In this document: piece by piece, positions 35,795 through 46,946 of the stretch
Position numbering within the stretch: the stretch's first letter is position 1
Layout: each line of letters opens with the position of its first letter
DNA from: Chionis minor
Lineage: Eukaryota; Chordata; Aves; Charadriiformes; Chionididae
Assembly: GCA_013398295.1 (NCBI GenBank)
Contig: VZSF01007302.1
Location: 432,543-496,542, forward strand
Reading direction: 5' to 3'
DNA: 64,000 bases
The notes under the pieces: model-generated
Told to the model about the DNA's origin: nothing
The model's database searches: none
What the model saw: only the letters and a program-made list of their open reading frames with translations
Program-made: the position numbers and the translations under genes

Positions 35795-37394
35795 AATATT
35801 ACACCGGATTTCTATACTGCTTGCCAGAGGGAAACAACTATGTAACCACCGCATGAATTATAACTCTGAAATGGTTTTGTTTTGTCTCAGCTGAATCGCT
35901 CATGTCTGTATGGCTGGATGTGAGTCTTGACTGAATGATAATCGACAGTGTAAGGTACTTTGCTGTCTTCTGGCAGAAGTGGCTGACACAGAGCAATTAG
36001 TGCATTAACCTTTCCAGCCTGGAGATCTGTGTTCAACATGTAAGGGACGCAAGGGATTCAGACTCTCGGTAGAGAGCGTAGTCCATTGATCTTCGTGGAG
36101 CCAAACTACACTCTGAGCAGCGGGGCCATGATCTCCAGCAAAACAACCGCTTGATGGCTTCCGTCTGCCCCGTCATTCATCCAGGCATGAATTCATCACT
36201 GGATCAGATAGGAAGCCTGGAATAAATGGCAAACATTTTAAAGGCAGAGGCTTGAAGTCTCTCAAAGTAATTTCAACCTAATTTATAATGTCTTTGACTT
36301 GTTTTGTTTTTTCATCACAGTAGCACAACGGAGATATTTTAAACTTACTTATTATTTTGATGATCTCCTCCCCCAGCCCCCTGCAATCCCCAATTGTGGA
36401 TGCAATTTAGTGTCTTAGAAAATCCCAACCAGGAAGACCAAGGAAGAATAACAATGTGAGTGTGGGACAGGCAGCTGTTAGTGCTGATAGAGCCTGAAAG
36501 GCACATCCAGCTATTGCCAGGAGGAAGGATAATTGTCATCTGAGGGTAACTAACCAAAGGAGGAAAAATCAATGGATCTAAGTAATTTTCCAAGAGAATG
36601 TTGCTTTAAAAAGGTGATGAAAAAAAAGGGTGGAAAAAAAAATCTTGCTGCTGCATGCACTATTGCCTTTAGGATGGATGAAAAAAACACCTCTTAGCCA
36701 CCACAATGCTGAGATTTTAAACTATTCCTGCTAGGATCATAAAATATAAATAAAAATTTCTTCTGGGCTGAGCCCTGTACTATTCAGACACAGCTCTGGT
36801 TTGGGGTGGGCACTCCAAACTACCTGGTCCATGTCCATGGGAGGCAAATTCTCAAAGAGTCAGAGATTTATGTTCATTAATAAAAAATACATGTTCCACT
36901 TTTTTTTCCTGTCTTACTAAAAAAGTGCTGTGACAATATGTCTCTTGTTTTGTGAGGTAAATCCAATGCAGTCAAATCTTTACACAGCTAACTTTTGTAA
37001 AAGTTCCTACTAATTACATTACATTGTCTTTCATTTCATAACTTCACTGCAGGACAGAACACAGATGTTAGCATTCCTGACAGAGAAAATGGAGATTTTT
37101 TAAATAATAACTCTAAAATTCTGTCCTCCTAGTGAAGTAAACACATGATACCCTACATCATTGCTTCCATAACTGCACTCTAAGTCCATGAAATAATCTA
37201 GTCTACAAGAATATTTAAAAAAAAAAAAAAGATACATTTGGAAAAGCATTTTTATAAGTGTTTCTTCAGGTAATATATTCTTAACTAGTACGGAAACATG
37301 TTTCATATTTACATTTGACCTTCCCCAGGTGTTTTGTCTTCTGAATCTCCCATTTAACATCTGTATAGTGTATGTACAGGGTAAGAATTAAAGA
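35795..37394. other. No gene recognised; includes a CpG-dense islet
   Basis: Unique sequence with a local CpG cluster at about 36045-36175 (listed separately) and A-runs near 36620 and 37217. Minus-strand frames at 36345-36593 and 37100-37360 show no domain that I recognise. Confidence 0.55.
36045..36175. other. CpG-dense islet in CpG-poor surroundings
   Basis: About eight CpGs fall in some 130 bases (GACGC, CTCGG, GAGCG, TTCGT, AGCGG, ACCGC, TCCGT, CCCGT). Flanking kilobases have very few. The segment is too short for a standard CpG island and has no TATA-initiator arrangement or open frame that I recognise. Sequence that kept its CpGs may be unmethylated regulatory DNA, an exon relic or a recent insertion. 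Confidence 0.5.
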
Positions 37395-37407
37395 CTGAGG
37401 CACCAAA

Positions 37408-37992
37408 GTGAGCCTTGTGGTAGGTGTCCACTACAGGCTACACAATCAAGGGGATCCTACTGATGAAATATTCTTACTCCAGCTACAAGAAACATCGTGC
37501 TCACGGGCTCTCATCCCGCTGGGGGAATTCAACCATCCCGCCATCTGCTGGAAAAGTAGCACACTGAGCTGTTGGCAATCCAGGAAACTACTGGAGTGCA
37601 TGGAGGATAAGTTCATAAGCCAGGTAATAAACAGCCCCACCAGAGGGGGTGCCACACTGCACCTGATGGCCACCAACATAAGTGAGCTAATTGGTGACAT
37701 CAAGATTGGAGTCAGCCTGGGCTGCAGTGATCATGCACTGGTGGAGTTCACAGTCCTGAGGGCTATGGGTCAGGTAAAGAGTAAAGTTGGGACCCCGAAT
37801 TTTAGGAAAACAAACTTCCAACTCTTCAAGGAGATAGTCAATAAGCCCCCCTTGGAAACTGCCCTCAGGGATGAGGGAGCAGAATTGAGCTGGCAGATCT
37901 TTAAGGATGGTTTCCATAGAGCACAAGAGCTCTTGATCCCCAGGTGTAAGAAATCAGGAAAGAAAGGCAAGAGACCAACATGGCCGAGTTAA
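37408..37992 (+). pseudogene. CR1 ORF2 endonuclease C-terminal half (relic)
   Basis: One frame of 194 codons from a GTG at 37408 to a TAA at 37990, lying inside the CR1 and opened upstream by truncation. It shows the endonuclease motif GEFNHPAICW, where family members have an aspartate after the first G, so a residue important for metal binding is changed. It then shows SLGCSDHALVEF, which keeps the catalytic SDH motif. The remainder is the linker region (FRKTNFQLFKEIV, WQIFKDGFHRAQ). The TAA interrupts what should continue into the linker and polymerase. It is not a host gene and not a functional nuclease. Confidence 0.93.
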
Positions 37993-38424
37993 GACCTGCT
38001 GGTCACACTAAAGAGCAAGAAATAGATGCACGGGCAGTGAAAGCAGGGACAGGTATCCTGGGAAGAGTGCAGGGACGCTGCTGAGTTGTGTAGGGATGGG
38101 ATCAGGAAGGCCAAGGCGCAGTTGGAGCTGAACTTGACAAGGGACAAAAAGAATAATAATAAGGGCTTCTACAGGTATGTCAGCTAGTGTACCACCCTGA
38201 TGAGCAATACAGTCAAACTGGTAACAACAGATGAGGAGAAGGCTGAGGCTCTCAACAATTTTCAAAGTCTTCACTGGCAACCTTATTCCCCACACTTCTC
38301 AAGTGGATGGACCACAAGGGACTGGGGAGAAAAGTCCCTTCCACTGTAAGAAAAGATCAGGTTCCTGACCACCTGAGGAGCCTGAACATATAGAAGTCTG
38401 TGGGATCTGATAAGATGCACCCAG

Positions 38425-39617
38425 AGTCCTGAGGGAATTGGCTGATGTAGTTGCCAAGCCAATCTCCACGACCTCTGAAAAGTCATGGCAGGGAGGTGAA
38501 GTCCCTGGTGACTGGAAAAAGAGAAACATTGCACCCATTTTTAAAAAGGGTAAAAAGGAGGACCCTGAGAACTACCAACCTGTCAGCCTCACCTCTGGTC
38601 CTGGGAAGATCATGAAACAGATCATCCTAGAAGCTGTGCTGAGGCACATGGAGGACAGGGAGGTGATCTGAGACAGCCAACATGGCTTCACCAAGGGAAA
38701 GTCCTGCCTGACCAACCTAGTGGCCTTCTATGATGGAGTGACTACATCAGTGGGCAAGGGAAGAGCTACGGATGTCATCTATCTAGACTCCTTGTAAGGT
38801 CTTTGACATGGTCCCCCGCAACATCCTTCTCTCTAAATTGGAAAGATATGGATTTGATGGATGGACTGTTTAGTGGATGAAGAATTGACTGAATGGTCAC
38901 ATCCAGAGGGTAATGGTCAACACCTCAACATCCAGATGGAGATTGATGACAAGTGGTGTCCCTCAGGGGTCCATACTGGGACCAGTACTGTTTAGGATCT
39001 TCATCAATGACATAGACAGTGAGATTGAGTGCACCCTCAGCAAGTTTGCAGGCAACTCCAAATTGAGTGGTGTGGTTGACATGCCTGAGGGACAGGATGC
39101 CATCCAGAGGGACCTGGGCAGCCTCAAGAAATGAGTCCATATGAACCTCATGAGAATCAACAAGGCCAAGTGCCAGTCCTGTGCCTGGGTCAGGGCAGCC
39201 CCCAGTATCAATACAGGCTGGGGGATGAAGGGATTGAGAGCAGCCCTGCAGAGAAGGACTTGAGGGTACTGGTGGATGAAAAGCTGGACATGAGCCAACA
39301 ATGTGTGCTCACAGCCCAGAAGGCCAGCCATATCCTGGCTGTATCAAAAGACGTGTGGTCAGCAGGTTGAGGGAGGCGATTCTGCCCCTCCACTCCACTC
39401 TTGTGAGAACCCCCTGCAGTGCTGCATCCAGCTCTGGCCCCCTCACCACAGGAAAGACATGGACCTGTTGGAGTGGATCCAGAGGAGGGCCGTAAAAATG
39501 ATTAGAGGGCTGGAACACCTCTCCTATGAAGACAGGCTGAGAGAGTTGGGGTTGTTCAGCCTGGAGAAGAGAAGACTCCAGGGAGACCTCATTGTGGCCT
39601 TCCAGTACTTAAAGTGA
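38425..39617 (+). pseudogene. CR1 ORF2 reverse transcriptase relic, active site lost
   Basis: In one frame from about 38438 the RT palm and fingers are recognisable ([29 protein letters not shown]), then after a stop [19 protein letters not shown]. Motif A (YLDS...FDMVP) is split by a one-base insertion near 38793. From about 38810 a second frame carries [13 protein letters not shown] (motif B) and FINDID. Motif C, normally FADD, reads FAGN at about 39041-39052, so both catalytic aspartates are gone. From 39131 other frames carry [20 protein letters not shown] and finally [20 protein letters not shown]. With the motif C loss, stops and frameshifts the enzyme cannot work. Confidence 0.95.
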
Positions 39618-40985
39618 GCTTATAAGAAAGATGGAGACAAACCTTTTAGCAGGGCCTGAGGCAACAGGACAAGGACTAAAGGTCTTAAACTGAAACAGGG
39701 TATATGTAGACCAGGTATAAGGAATGAATTTTTTATGACGAGGGTGGTGAAACACTGGAACAGGTTTCCCAGAGAGGTGGTAGATGCCCCGTCCCTGAAA
39801 ATGTTCAAGGTTGGACGGGGCTCTGAATAACCTAGTCTAGTTGAAGATGTCCCTGTCATTGCAGGGGGATTGGACTAGATGACCTTTAAAGGTCTTTTCC
39901 CACACAAAATATTCTTTGATTCTATGTATGTGTAATGTGTCTACATCCTTTTACTGAACAAAGGTCAGGTGTTATTCTGATACCAGTGACTCTGTTGGAG
40001 TGAATTTAGTCCTTAATGAGAAAAACCATTAAAAATAGCTTTCTGAATCAGATACCCATTCTAATTGATATCGCTGTGTATCTTCATAGGCATAATTTCC
40101 CCCGGTAAGTTAAACCAGCTTGAGGGATCTTTCCTCTTTCTAGAAATTACTTCTTCAAATAAGGAAACTCAAAAGTAGGAGAAGAATTACATAAGTAATT
40201 GTGCACCACCAAGCTGTATAGTGAAGTTCACCATGAAAGTAAATACTTCTGATCATCTCTTCTCTTACTAAGCCACCTACAGGGCATAGACATCACAAAG
40301 GGGGGAAAAAAAATAAAATAGCGTTAGTCATTTATGTGCAGAAACTACCCGTTAGATGTAAGATGATGACAGCAAAACTCATAGACTTCAAACTGAGCAG
40401 CCTTTCTACTTTTGCTATGGAAGAGAGAAGATGTTTCTAATTTTCCACCTGTGTAGGCTTATAACAGATTTACCAACTGACTTCAAGAGGCTGTTTGAAA
40501 GGCATAGCCAAGACCGGGAAATCATGTACCCCAGTCTGCCTTTTCATTGTGTTACTCTTTTAATCAGCACATTTAATCTTGAAGACAGTCCTACAGACGA
40601 TTGCTAGAATGACAATACAAATGGCTTTGTTTTTCTCCTCTGCACTGGAGTAGGGACACCAGTGGCAATTAGTTTTGTCACTAAGGCAACTACTGGCAGG
40701 GAGGCAGAAAGGAAGGGTTTTACGGAGCAATTCTCCTATGGCAGCTATGCAGCAGCTTCTCTAACACAGAAATCCTTCCTTTTCTTGGAGCCCACAAATG
40801 CCTGATTTACTGCATCAGAAATTATTTACCCCTGCAATATTAAGAGAGAAGACAAGGGCTGCAGGATGTCAAAGAGGTGAAGCAGCTCCCTGCAACATGG
40901 TCTGCCCTGTTTCTCAGTCTAGGCATGTGTTTCATGACTAGATGAACATGAATCAGATTAGAGCAAGGCAAGATGCCTCCCTCCT

Positions 40986-41006
40986 CCCTCCCCCTCCCAC
41001 TTCCCC
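40986..41006 (-). other. G-quadruplex-capable tract (G-rich on minus strand)
   Basis: The plus strand reads CCC-T-CCCCC-T-CCC-ACTT-CCCC, inside a longer CCTCCCTCC tract. Four C-runs of three or more with short loops fit the G4 pattern on the minus strand. Confidence 0.7.
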
Positions 41007-41179
41007 AACATAACACAAACCAGAAGCTGTACAATCATGCCAGAATGAGAGAATCAATTACATCTCTGTCTCTTAGGAAGAAGCAGAGCCTATAATGCAG
41101 ATGTTTTTACAGCTGTGAGTACTGCTGATGATTTAATGGTTTACGATAATTGATCCCTAGCATAGTTGTTTTTAGAGAT

Positions 41180-41207
41180 GGGGCAGGAGGAAGGGTTTGG
41201 GGGAGGG
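41180..41207 (+). other. G-quadruplex-capable tract (plus strand)
   Basis: GGGG, a nine-base loop, GGG-TTT-GGGGG-A-GGG, followed by a purine-rich stretch to about 41220. The first loop is long, so the fold would be weaker than that at 40986. Confidence 0.55.
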
Positions 41208-44200
41208 AAAAGGAAAGAGAATGATAAATGTAAGTAAAAAAGGATGTGAGCTGCCATTAAATGCATTTCTATTTGATAAGACATAGCACTTAAAAATAAT
41301 GTTTAACAGAGACAGTTTGGAGAGAGACCTAGCACAAAGAGCAACAACATTCCTAGCTCTTGCTGAGTCCTCACTGGCTCTGGAGCTGCTGCTACACTCC
41401 ATATTCACAGTGCTGGCCTTTCTGCAGTAAGTCTTTGCTCAGAGCAAGTGCCCAAAAGAGAATCAGGAATAGACTGAAGCACAGTTCACAGCTTTGTTTT
41501 CTGCACTGGTAAATACTTCTCCCCTCTAACTGCATTACCCATGCTGTCAGAGTATCAGGTTTGCTCCTGATGTCTTTGTTGCAGTAGCAAGTCATGACCC
41601 TTCTTGCCCCCATTATCTAATAATGAGACAGCAAGTGGCTAACCTTGGTATTTGGGAGTTCAGTGTATATTATTTGTCTAGCAAGATCATATTAGAGTCC
41701 AGTTTAAACAAGAAAATCCCAGTCCCAAGACACTGACACATGAATTTTCCTTCTCCCTTCTCTGCTACATACATAATACTTAAGACTGACCTTAGTCATA
41801 GTTGATCATTTATTATTATTCTTCTCAACCTTACAGAAAAAATATTTTTAAGGGCTAAATAACCAGAGGAGGCGATTACACTGAGATAGTGAAATTCTCC
41901 ACCTCCAGGATTACTTAAAACACAACCAGGAGTGGTAACCCCATCATCTAAACAGACATGCCAGTGCCATAAGAAGTGCCCCAGGTGATCTCACCTGGAC
42001 TTGCAGTTGTCTCACCAGCAAGGAGCAGGTCTGCTGTAGGTCCTGTGTCACACCTACAGGCTCAACTGTGTGGGCTACGGCACTAGGAATATTATTTGGC
42101 AACTGAACCTTACTCTGGATGTCTGAAAGACGAATTACAAATCGGTCATAAATACAAGAATCAGTATTCCTGTACCAATCAGTTAGTCAGAGTGGTTCTG
42201 TGTAACCTCAAATATTAAGATCAGGTAGCTGGTGGATTTAATAGACTATACATAAAAATAGTATTTGTTACTACCACTACTGGTGCATGATTAGTAATAA
42301 AAATAGATTTAGTCTTTCCTCTTGTCCCTGCACAGTTATGCCTAGAAATATTTATCTGGTACAATCACTTTTTATTTTTAAATCTGTCTTGCCACATATA
42401 CTTACTCATATCCTCAGAATTGCTTGGCATGGATGCTTCTTTGCTAATAATGTTGAACCCAGAGCAATCTCTACGAAAATATATGATCTAATTTTTTGTA
42501 CAGTTCAGAAAAGTGGAATTTATTTTAAATCTAAAGAGACTAACATTTGCTGGTAGAGTCTGGGTGAGATTCACAGGTGGTGTAAAGAGCCCCAAGGGTT
42601 TCACCTGCATTCAATGGCATTTGCCAGATTTACTCCTGCTGAGGTGAGGGATCAGTAAATCCAGTATTTTCTGATATTACTACAGTGGGGGTCTTTTGTT
42701 TGGTTGGTTTGTTTTTCCATTTTCATTTATTAGATTTTCCTATCCCTGCACTTGTAAATTGTTTAGAAAATGTCTAATTTTGAAATCTAAGATTCAGAAC
42801 CAAACACTGGGAAATGCTACTGCGTATAAAGTGTCCCCTTGAGCCAGAAAATAAACAAGCAAGAAACAAACAAATAAAAATTCAGAACAACTATAGTGAT
42901 TTAGACTACTACTAAAAACACCTCCAGGGCAGAAATCCAGGCCACAGTGATGCTGATATAGTTTCTGGATGTGTGTAGATGTGTGTGTGGGGAGATGATT
43001 CATATAGCTCCTTCCAAGCATGTTACCTCCATGTACAAACATGGTTGCCCAGTTGCCATTCTCTTCTGCATCTCCTCCTCATTTGACTGAAAGAGAAGGA
43101 AAGAAACTCACGATGGTTCAAATGGAATCACAGATCCTCTCTGGCATCCCTAAGTCACAGAAAAACAATGCGGTGTGGACCAAAGCGGTCACATCCTCCA
43201 CAGGCTACTAAAATGAAGGCAAACATTGTAAGATTAAATGTTTCAAAGTGCTCCTCTCTGAGGTGTGATAGACACTCCAAGACTACATCACTCTGAACTC
43301 CCGTCCAGTGCTTTAACTGTAAACTAGCAATTAACTACTTAATTTGGCTTTATCATCTGAAGCAGGTGAGAATAATTTTCTATGATTTATAGTTGAGGAA
43401 AAGCCACCTTCTCATAGATTCTGAATGTTCACACCTCCAAAAAGTTTCAGGAGAAATCAAGATACACATTTAATTCTGAAAGCATATCTGTTTCTTATAT
43501 CAGTTGGTATCGCAAAACCCCCCAAAACTTTTCCCTACAAGCTTCACCACCCTTTTATACTTATAAACAGAAAATGGACAAGTAAAGGATAAAAGTTGCG
43601 AGAGCTCATGGGTCAGGTTGGCTGCCAAGTCAGCTGCTGGTTTCAGGCCACTGACCTCCAGCTGAAGTTTGTTAGAAGGATATTGGGTCTCAGTCCATAT
43701 TTTGATCTTGGAGAAATATACTCAGGGGGTTTTTTTATGATAAATTTAAACCAGATGATCAATGGCACATACTTAAATGATTGTATTGTAAATACATTCT
43801 CAGCAGAGAAGAATACTAATTCTTGCAGATGTTTTTTGTCTGTGGTTAAGTTTTTTAGACTTTTTTTTTTTTTTGAGTAAGCCAACAACAGACTTCCACA
43901 GACTCTTCTTTGTTCTTCAAGTAAGAAAAAGAAAATTGTCATCAGATTACCTCAAGTATAGAGAGAGTCTGTGTAGAAGTCAGAGTTAGAGTTCAAAAGT
44001 TTCTGTTCTTAGGTTGTTTTCTGTGTGAAACAGAGTAATATAAAGCAGTGATTAGAAAGATTGCAGCTGGACCTGTTTGAACCAGGACATTTAGCACATC
44101 AATATGTTGCATCTGATTTCTTTCCAGCAAGCTGATGAAATAACAACAACCTACAAACACATCTTGGCAGATATCAGCCTACCAGCAGGTTAAAATTCCC

Positions 44201-45276
44201 TGAAAATGTAAAGCGGCTGTTGCATAAGGGAAATGTTTTACATCTGCCCTAACCTGCTCTCAACCAGTGAAGGAAATACTATGACAGAGAATAATTAACT
44301 AGGGAAAAACAATGGGTTTCTTGGAAAGGTCTGCACTTTAAATGCTTGTGTTCCTCTTACTTACGTTAAGTAAACCATAATGCTTGCAACTTGAAGAGTG
44401 TGCACCAACCATGCTGTTGTATTAGAGGTAAGGTCCCTTTGCAGCCATAGGTCACTGCTGTGTTTCCAAGTACCTGCTCAGCTTTTCAGTTAAGCACATT
44501 ATTTTGTTCTGGCATGTAGCTATTACAACTGGTTTACTTTAGAAGAAAAGGAATCATGCCCTGAATATTGACTTTGTGGACTTGATGTACATCGACTATA
44601 AGTAGAGTGTAGGGTGACTGGGTAACGTAAATGTCTATGTTTAGTCAGTACTGCTTTTGGTCAGATGACATTAACTGCTTGGCTGTACCCTGAGTTGCCA
44701 AACTATGACAGCAACATAAGACTACAGAAGGCTGAAGAGTAGGTTGAAGAATTTGATGTCAAGGCTGCTGAGAAATATTTGCTTCCAGTGTGTCCCATTG
44801 CTGTTATTTTACGTGATCATCTTGAGAGAAAGGGAGAGCGCTTTACAGATGGAAAGGAGGTGGATGCTGGAGGTGGATGTGGGCAGACTTGTCAAATATT
44901 TTGAGAAGTTATAAAAATGGCCTCTGTAAAAAACCTGCATCTACCCAGGAATGCACTATACTCCTGTAATGGAGTAGGCACTGTTTGTGAATAGGGTCAC
45001 TGAACACGTGCGAAGCCTGGATTGTGATTACGGAACTTAACAAAAAATATATGTAATAGCAAGTCAATAATTTCCTTGTGTTTCATGCAGAGTTTTTAGC
45101 ATTCTTTGCAAGAATTGCTGTGTGCAGTTTCAGCAAGGGTTTATAAATAACTCATGTTTAGTTTTGGATTTTACAACAGGGTAGGAATACACTACAATGG
45201 TTTAAGTTAAAAAATCATGAACCCAAAATCATTTCAATGAACTTAATAATGGGTTAAGTTTAAGAAAATTGAGAGC

Positions 45277-45292
45277 ACCCACCCACCCACCT
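45277..45292. repeat. (ACCC)n short microsatellite
   Basis: Four CACC/ACCC units in a row. It is short but perfect, with no associated element. Confidence 0.85.
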
Positions 45293-46064
45293 CATCTCCA
45301 AGTCAACATTGAAAAGCAAGGGCATGGAAAAGAATTCCATGTTTTGTTGAGAGGAAATTTGCAATGGAGCTGTTTTGGTGAAGGCTGTATTCCAAAATGT
45401 CAGGCAAGCACTGATTTTAACCAAATAATCCTTTCATCTGGATTGCTTCTATTTCCCCAAAATAGACCATAGTCTATTTTGACCACTGTCTAAAACAGCC
45501 CAAGAAGGAATCTGGCTAGCAGGGCTAGAAAATGGACAGCAGGAATACAAGTGTTTTTGAAAAGAAAGTGGATATATTTACTCGCAGGAACTTTTCAGTG
45601 CTCAGGTAGTGCAGCAGCCTCTTGACACTGTCTGTGCCCAAACATTTCCCTCCTTCCTGTCTGTCACCCCCAGGAGCTTTGTCTCCAAGGCCCCAGCCAT
45701 TTCTCTTGTCCTCTTCTCCTTTTTTTCTCATGCTTCAAAGGCCTTGTTTCTTTTCTTAAATCATTGTTTCCCTTTTCAGGGACACGGAATAGTTTGGCTT
45801 TAAAAGTGTTACTGTTTCATCTCTTTTCCTGTAATAAGGCTTGGCTAACTGGTCAATATAAGCACTCCAGTCTGTGGTGGTTGTAATCTTTCTCTGCTGT
45901 TTTGTGGGAAAAAAACAACAACAAACAGGAAAAAAACAAAGGGTAAACTGTCATGTCTGTGCAAATAGGGATAGCATGTTACTTTTCCCTCAGTGCATGA
46001 GCATAAATTGCTCCCAGATTTTGGTGAACTTGCAAACAAGATGCCTTCTCTTTTTTTGGGTTTG

Positions 46065-46082
46065 TTTTTTTTTTTTTTTTTT
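46065..46082. repeat. T homopolymer, about 18 bases
   Basis: The run is preceded by TTTTTTTGGGTTTG and forms a 40-base T-dominated tract. No retroposed sequence was recognised upstream on the minus strand, so it is treated as simple sequence. Confidence 0.85.
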
Positions 46083-46669
46083 GAAGGGAAGATTTAATAA
46101 CTGTGAGCAGGACTGTCGGTAGCAGCAGCAAAGACTCACTAGTAAGCATATAGTGAACACAGGCTTGTAAATGCAGTGCTACCCTCTGGCATGGCTGAAA
46201 AATTATCTCTTCAGAAAGGCAGTGGACGAACTGGAAAGATACGCTGCAGTTCTGCCTGCAGGCAAGGGTGCCTTGAGCAGGAAGGCAAACGAACTGCAAG
46301 TGAGGACAGTAGGGCTGAGAGCGCTGTCAAGTTCAACACTGCATTTGGCTTAAAATGGGGAGGTTTGGGGGATCTGTTACATTTATGAATCAACAGAAAT
46401 TGATAATGCTGCGGTAGATACTGTAGAACCGCATTTACTTGGCTGGCTTGTCTGGGATATAATTCCTACTGATATTTTAAAATCTTCCTTTAAAAAAATT
46501 ATTTATGACACTTCTCCTCAGTGGCTAGTTCAGTAATGCCATATAAGACACCACTGAAGTACAACATTTTACTGCTGAGCTATGGTGTGACAGAAGTATG
46601 ACGTGACCATGAACATCACATTGTGAAACAGAAGTGTAAAGAACAGCTCCTACTGAGCGTCGGAACTAA

Positions 46670-46946
46670 ACTGGGCAGGGGATATATCAGGATGTGAGGC
46701 CATGGGCACAAACTGAATTACAGAAAATTCAACATAAAGAAACCCTTCTTTACTGTGAGGATTATCAAATGCTGGAACAGATTGCCCAGGGAGGTGGTGG
46801 AGTTTCCATCCTGAGAGATATGCAAAACCATGGTAGAAACTACCCTGGGCAACCTGACCTAATAGATTCTGCTTTGATTGGCATGGTTGGATTAGAGATC
46901 TCAAGCTCAACTTGCCAACCTCAACTATCTTGTGATTCCGTTATGT
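46670..46946 (+). mobile_element. CR1 LINE, old 3' fragment
   Basis: A plus-strand copy recognisable from GAGGCCATGGGCACAAACTG, AACCCTTCTTTACTGTGAGG, GGAACAGATTGCCCAGGGAG and TGGTGGAGTTTCCATCCTGA through the UTR (GGCATGGTTGGATTAGAGAT) to a weak tail (TGTGATTCCGTTATG). It is much more diverged than the copies at 24503 or 37395 and has no intact frame. Its UTR type matches 7681, 16421 and 27488. Confidence 0.9.

Larger units (their letters stand above)
37395..39926 (+). mobile_element. CR1 LINE, 2.5-kb copy with endonuclease and RT remnants
   Basis: This is the longest element in the window. It enters inside the apurinic endonuclease domain of ORF2 (HYRLHNQGDPTDEIFL near 37430), runs through the linker and the reverse transcriptase, and ends with the ORF2 C-terminus, a 3' UTR (GGGGGATTGGACTAGATGAC) and a decayed octamer tail near 39926. 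A full CR1 is about 4.5 kb, so ORF1 and the N-terminal half of the endonuclease are missing. The coding frame shifts at least four times and has several stops. Neighbours are unique sequence, and no target-site duplication was seen, as is normal for CR1. Confidence 0.97.
39927..46669. other. No gene recognised; 6.7 kb mostly unique sequence
   Basis: Contains G-rich and C-rich tracts near 41.0-41.2 kb, (ACCC)n at 45277, T-runs at about 43859-43874 and 46065-46082, and a possible old repeat scrap at 42555-42650 (GGTGAGATTCACAGGTGGTG). Open frames are short and without recognisable domains. Confidence 0.6.
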
